From Candidatus Heimdallarchaeota archaeon (GTDB taxonomy: Archaea > Asgardarchaeota > Heimdallarchaeia > Heimdallarchaeales > Heimdallarchaeaceae): 64,000 nucleotides of DNA. Position 1 is the first letter of the stretch; each line of letters opens with the position of its first letter. Location: assembly GCA_016840095.1 (NCBI GenBank), contig JAEOSZ010000055.1, forward strand, positions 19,471-83,470. Reading direction: 5' to 3'. This document shows, in pieces, positions 62,573 through 64,000 of the stretch. The translations under genes were made by a program, and so were the position numbers. Under the pieces are notes generated by a model. That model searched no databases and was not told the origin of the DNA. It saw only the letters and a program-made list of their open reading frames with translations.

Positions 62573-64000
62573 CTAAATATCAGTTTTTAACTTCAAATCT
62601 GAAAGATCAAAAGCTTTTACTTCCTTAATTTCTTCAAAACTCTCAACTAGTTTCAGATTAGTTATTTTTTCCTTGATTGACGATTCTGGAATTTGAGAAT
62701 CTTCTTTATTTATTATTAGTTTTATTACTTCTTCTTTGCTTGAAGTGATTTTCAGAGCTAAATTTCTATATCCTTTTTCTTCTGCTAATACCAATGCTTG
62801 ACTCAAGATATCATTTGCGTTTTCTATATCTGCTTCTAGGATTGAAATCTGTGATTTAAGCCACATACTCTTAATATTCAACTCAATATGCTTGTATTTT
62901 GTACTTGTTTCAACCAGCGAATCGACATATTCTTTGAGTTTTACTAGAACCCTTTCATCACCTGTTTGCTTTAGCTCTGATAAAAGTAAATCACATTGAT
63001 TGAATAATAGTTCAATTTTAATATGAAATCCTAAATCTTCTAGAAGAAGTTGATCAAAAAGAACCTCTGCTCTGACTCTGTCTCTAGTGTTTCTGCTATT
63101 CTTAAGCATCACACCTTCAGCCAATAAATGTAAGCGTTTAATCTTTGGGTCATCAATCTTCTTCATAGTTTCACTATATTCTTCAAAGTAAGTTTCAGTT
63201 TGTACATTCATATTGTTTTGAGAAGTAATATTGATTAAATAAAAAAGAGAATTTGCTACTCTTGGTAGATTTCCTAATTCTTTAAACAAAACTATTGATT
63301 TTTCGAGCCTCTGTATAGCTTCATTGACTAAACCTTTTTTTAGATAAGGTCTGTGCTGATTGAAAACGTTCCAAGCAAAATCAAATTTCATTCCATTCTT
63401 CTCATAGTATTCTCCAGCTTCTTCTACAGATTCTATTGCTTTATCTAATTCTCCTTTTGAAAGGTAGATCTCACTTAAATTCTCTTTTGTACTATATATG
63501 TTCCATTGCCAGTTAATTTTTCTACTATACTTGAGAATTTTCTCGTAAACCTCTTCTGCCTTATCCAATTCTCCTAATCCTGCATAAGCTACTCCTACAT
63601 GGTCCAACCAGTCCACTGTATCTTCTCTTTTACCATCTTCTGAACAAGCATTGTATGCATCAAGACTATATTTGAGCGCTTTCTTGAATTCACCTATTTC
63701 AAAATAGTATTTAGCAACATGTGCACTACTAGACGCAATTCCCCTTATAATACCTAATTTTTTGCTAGTTTCGAGTATTTCAAGGGCTTTGTCTAGAACT
63801 TCATTATATTCTCCTTTTCGCCAATGAATCTTTATTATAGCAGTCTGCAACTTTATTCTCCAAAAATTATTATTCATTTTGTCAACAAGTTCTAATGATT
63901 TCTCAAACCATTCAACCGCTTTTTCATATTCTCCTGCTTCTGACCAACTTCCACCTAAATGTGAATAATATCTCATTTTTGATTCAATGTAAAGAATGTC
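62573..64000 (-). CDS. TPR-repeat protein, truncated by the right edge
   Basis: The frame stays open through the last base of the window (eight codons beyond the ATG at 63976, with sense throughout), so this is the C-terminal 475 residues of a longer gene. Classical TPRs follow one another: AGEYEKAVEWFEKSLELVDK, GEYNEVLDKALEILETS, GEFKKALKYSLDAYNA, GELDKAEEVYEKILKYS, GELDKAIESVEEAGEYYEK and more. The final 150 residues are helical without clear repeats. Such proteins are scaffolds; any N-terminal catalytic or DNA-binding domain is outside the window. It is the third TPR protein in this segment. Confidence 0.75.
   Translation of the reverse strand, partial: DILYIESKMRYYSHLGGSWSEAGEYEKAVEWFEKSLELVDKMNNNFWRIKLQTAIIKIHWRKGEYNEVLDKALEILETSKKLGIIRGIASSSAHVAKYYFEIGEFKKALKYSLDAYNACSEDGKREDTVDWLDHVGVAYAGLGELDKAEEVYEKILKYSRKINWQWNIYSTKENLSEIYLSKGELDKAIESVEEAGEYYEKNGMKFDFAWNVFNQHRPYLKKGLVNEAIQRLEKSIVLFKELGNLPRVANSLFYLINITSQNNMNVQTETYFEEYSETMKKIDDPKIKRLHLLAEGVMLKNSRNTRDRVRAEVLFDQLLLEDLGFHIKIELLFNQCDLLLSELKQTGDERVLVKLKEYVDSLVETSTKYKHIELNIKSMWLKSQISILEADIENANDILSQALVLAEEKGYRNLALKITSSKEEVIKLIINKEDSQIPESSIKEKITNLKLVESFEEIKEVKAFDLSDLKLKTDI

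Overview
This AT-rich window (roughly one third G+C by eye) reads as a chromosomal segment of an archaeon, most likely an Asgard archaeon. The best marker is a soluble two-domain gelsolin-like protein at 52257-52883, a eukaryotic-signature protein known from Asgard genomes. Supporting signs are TATA boxes 20-28 nt ahead of many first genes (suggesting leaderless mRNAs), GGTGA-type Shine-Dalgarno sites inside operons, T-rich ends after genes, and many extracellular proteins held by one C-terminal membrane helix. No rRNA, tRNA, CRISPR array, integrase or insertion sequence was seen. Both ends cut through genes.

Layout. 1-5475: end of a peptide-type substrate-binding protein, an ATC-hydrolase-like protein, a sensor-like membrane protein, a saccharopine-dehydrogenase-like enzyme, a membrane acyltransferase and a 58-residue membrane protein. 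5506-9364: a DMT-type transporter, a small Cys-containing membrane protein and an ABC-2 exporter. 9435-16048: three tandem acyltransferase-3 paralogues, a membrane-tethered winged-helix regulator and a NosD-like beta-helix protein; this looks like a surface or envelope locus. 16043-19390: two unusual relatives of family-5 substrate-binding proteins, one apparently circularly permuted and one reduced to a single lobe. 19638-22780: a three-gene operon for a 2-hydroxyacyl-CoA-dehydratase-activase-type ATP-driven Fe-S system. 22819-24940: two paralogous Cys-rich mini-proteins and a SatD-like/DUF3307-like pair. 25074-34246: a PH-like protein, TPR proteins, an HTH-methyltransferase fusion, a tandem MgtE/SLC41-type transporter, CutA and a nucleotidyltransferase. 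34248-40235: minus-strand genes for a deazaflavin-type oxidoreductase, a PHP phosphoesterase, oligoendopeptidase F and the TldD/TldE protease pair. 40358-50742: an acyltransferase-TM2 fusion, a ZIP transporter, glutamate dehydrogenase, a four-gene surface/lipid-like cluster, a kinase-like protein, a branched-chain aminotransferase and a MazG-type pyrophosphohydrolase. 50739-55363: a degenerate methyltransferase pair, the gelsolin, and a winged-helix/zinc-ribbon protein abutting a coiled-coil membrane protein. 55427-59991: a two-ATPase, one-permease MacB/FtsX-type system whose second ATPase carries an AbrB-like segment and a zinc ribbon. 60039-64000: a histidine phosphatase, a calcineurin-like phosphoesterase and a truncated TPR protein.

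Taken together, peptide uptake, peptidases (PepF, TldD/E), glutamate dehydrogenase, branched-chain aminotransferase and the activase trio would fit a peptide- and amino-acid-fermenting lifestyle, but that is inference. The best candidates for undescribed biology are the permuted and single-lobe binding proteins, the ATPase-AbrB-zinc-ribbon fusion, the winged-helix/coiled-coil membrane pair beside gelsolin, the HTH-half-methyltransferase fusion, and a palindrome covering the start codon of the SatD-like HTH gene.
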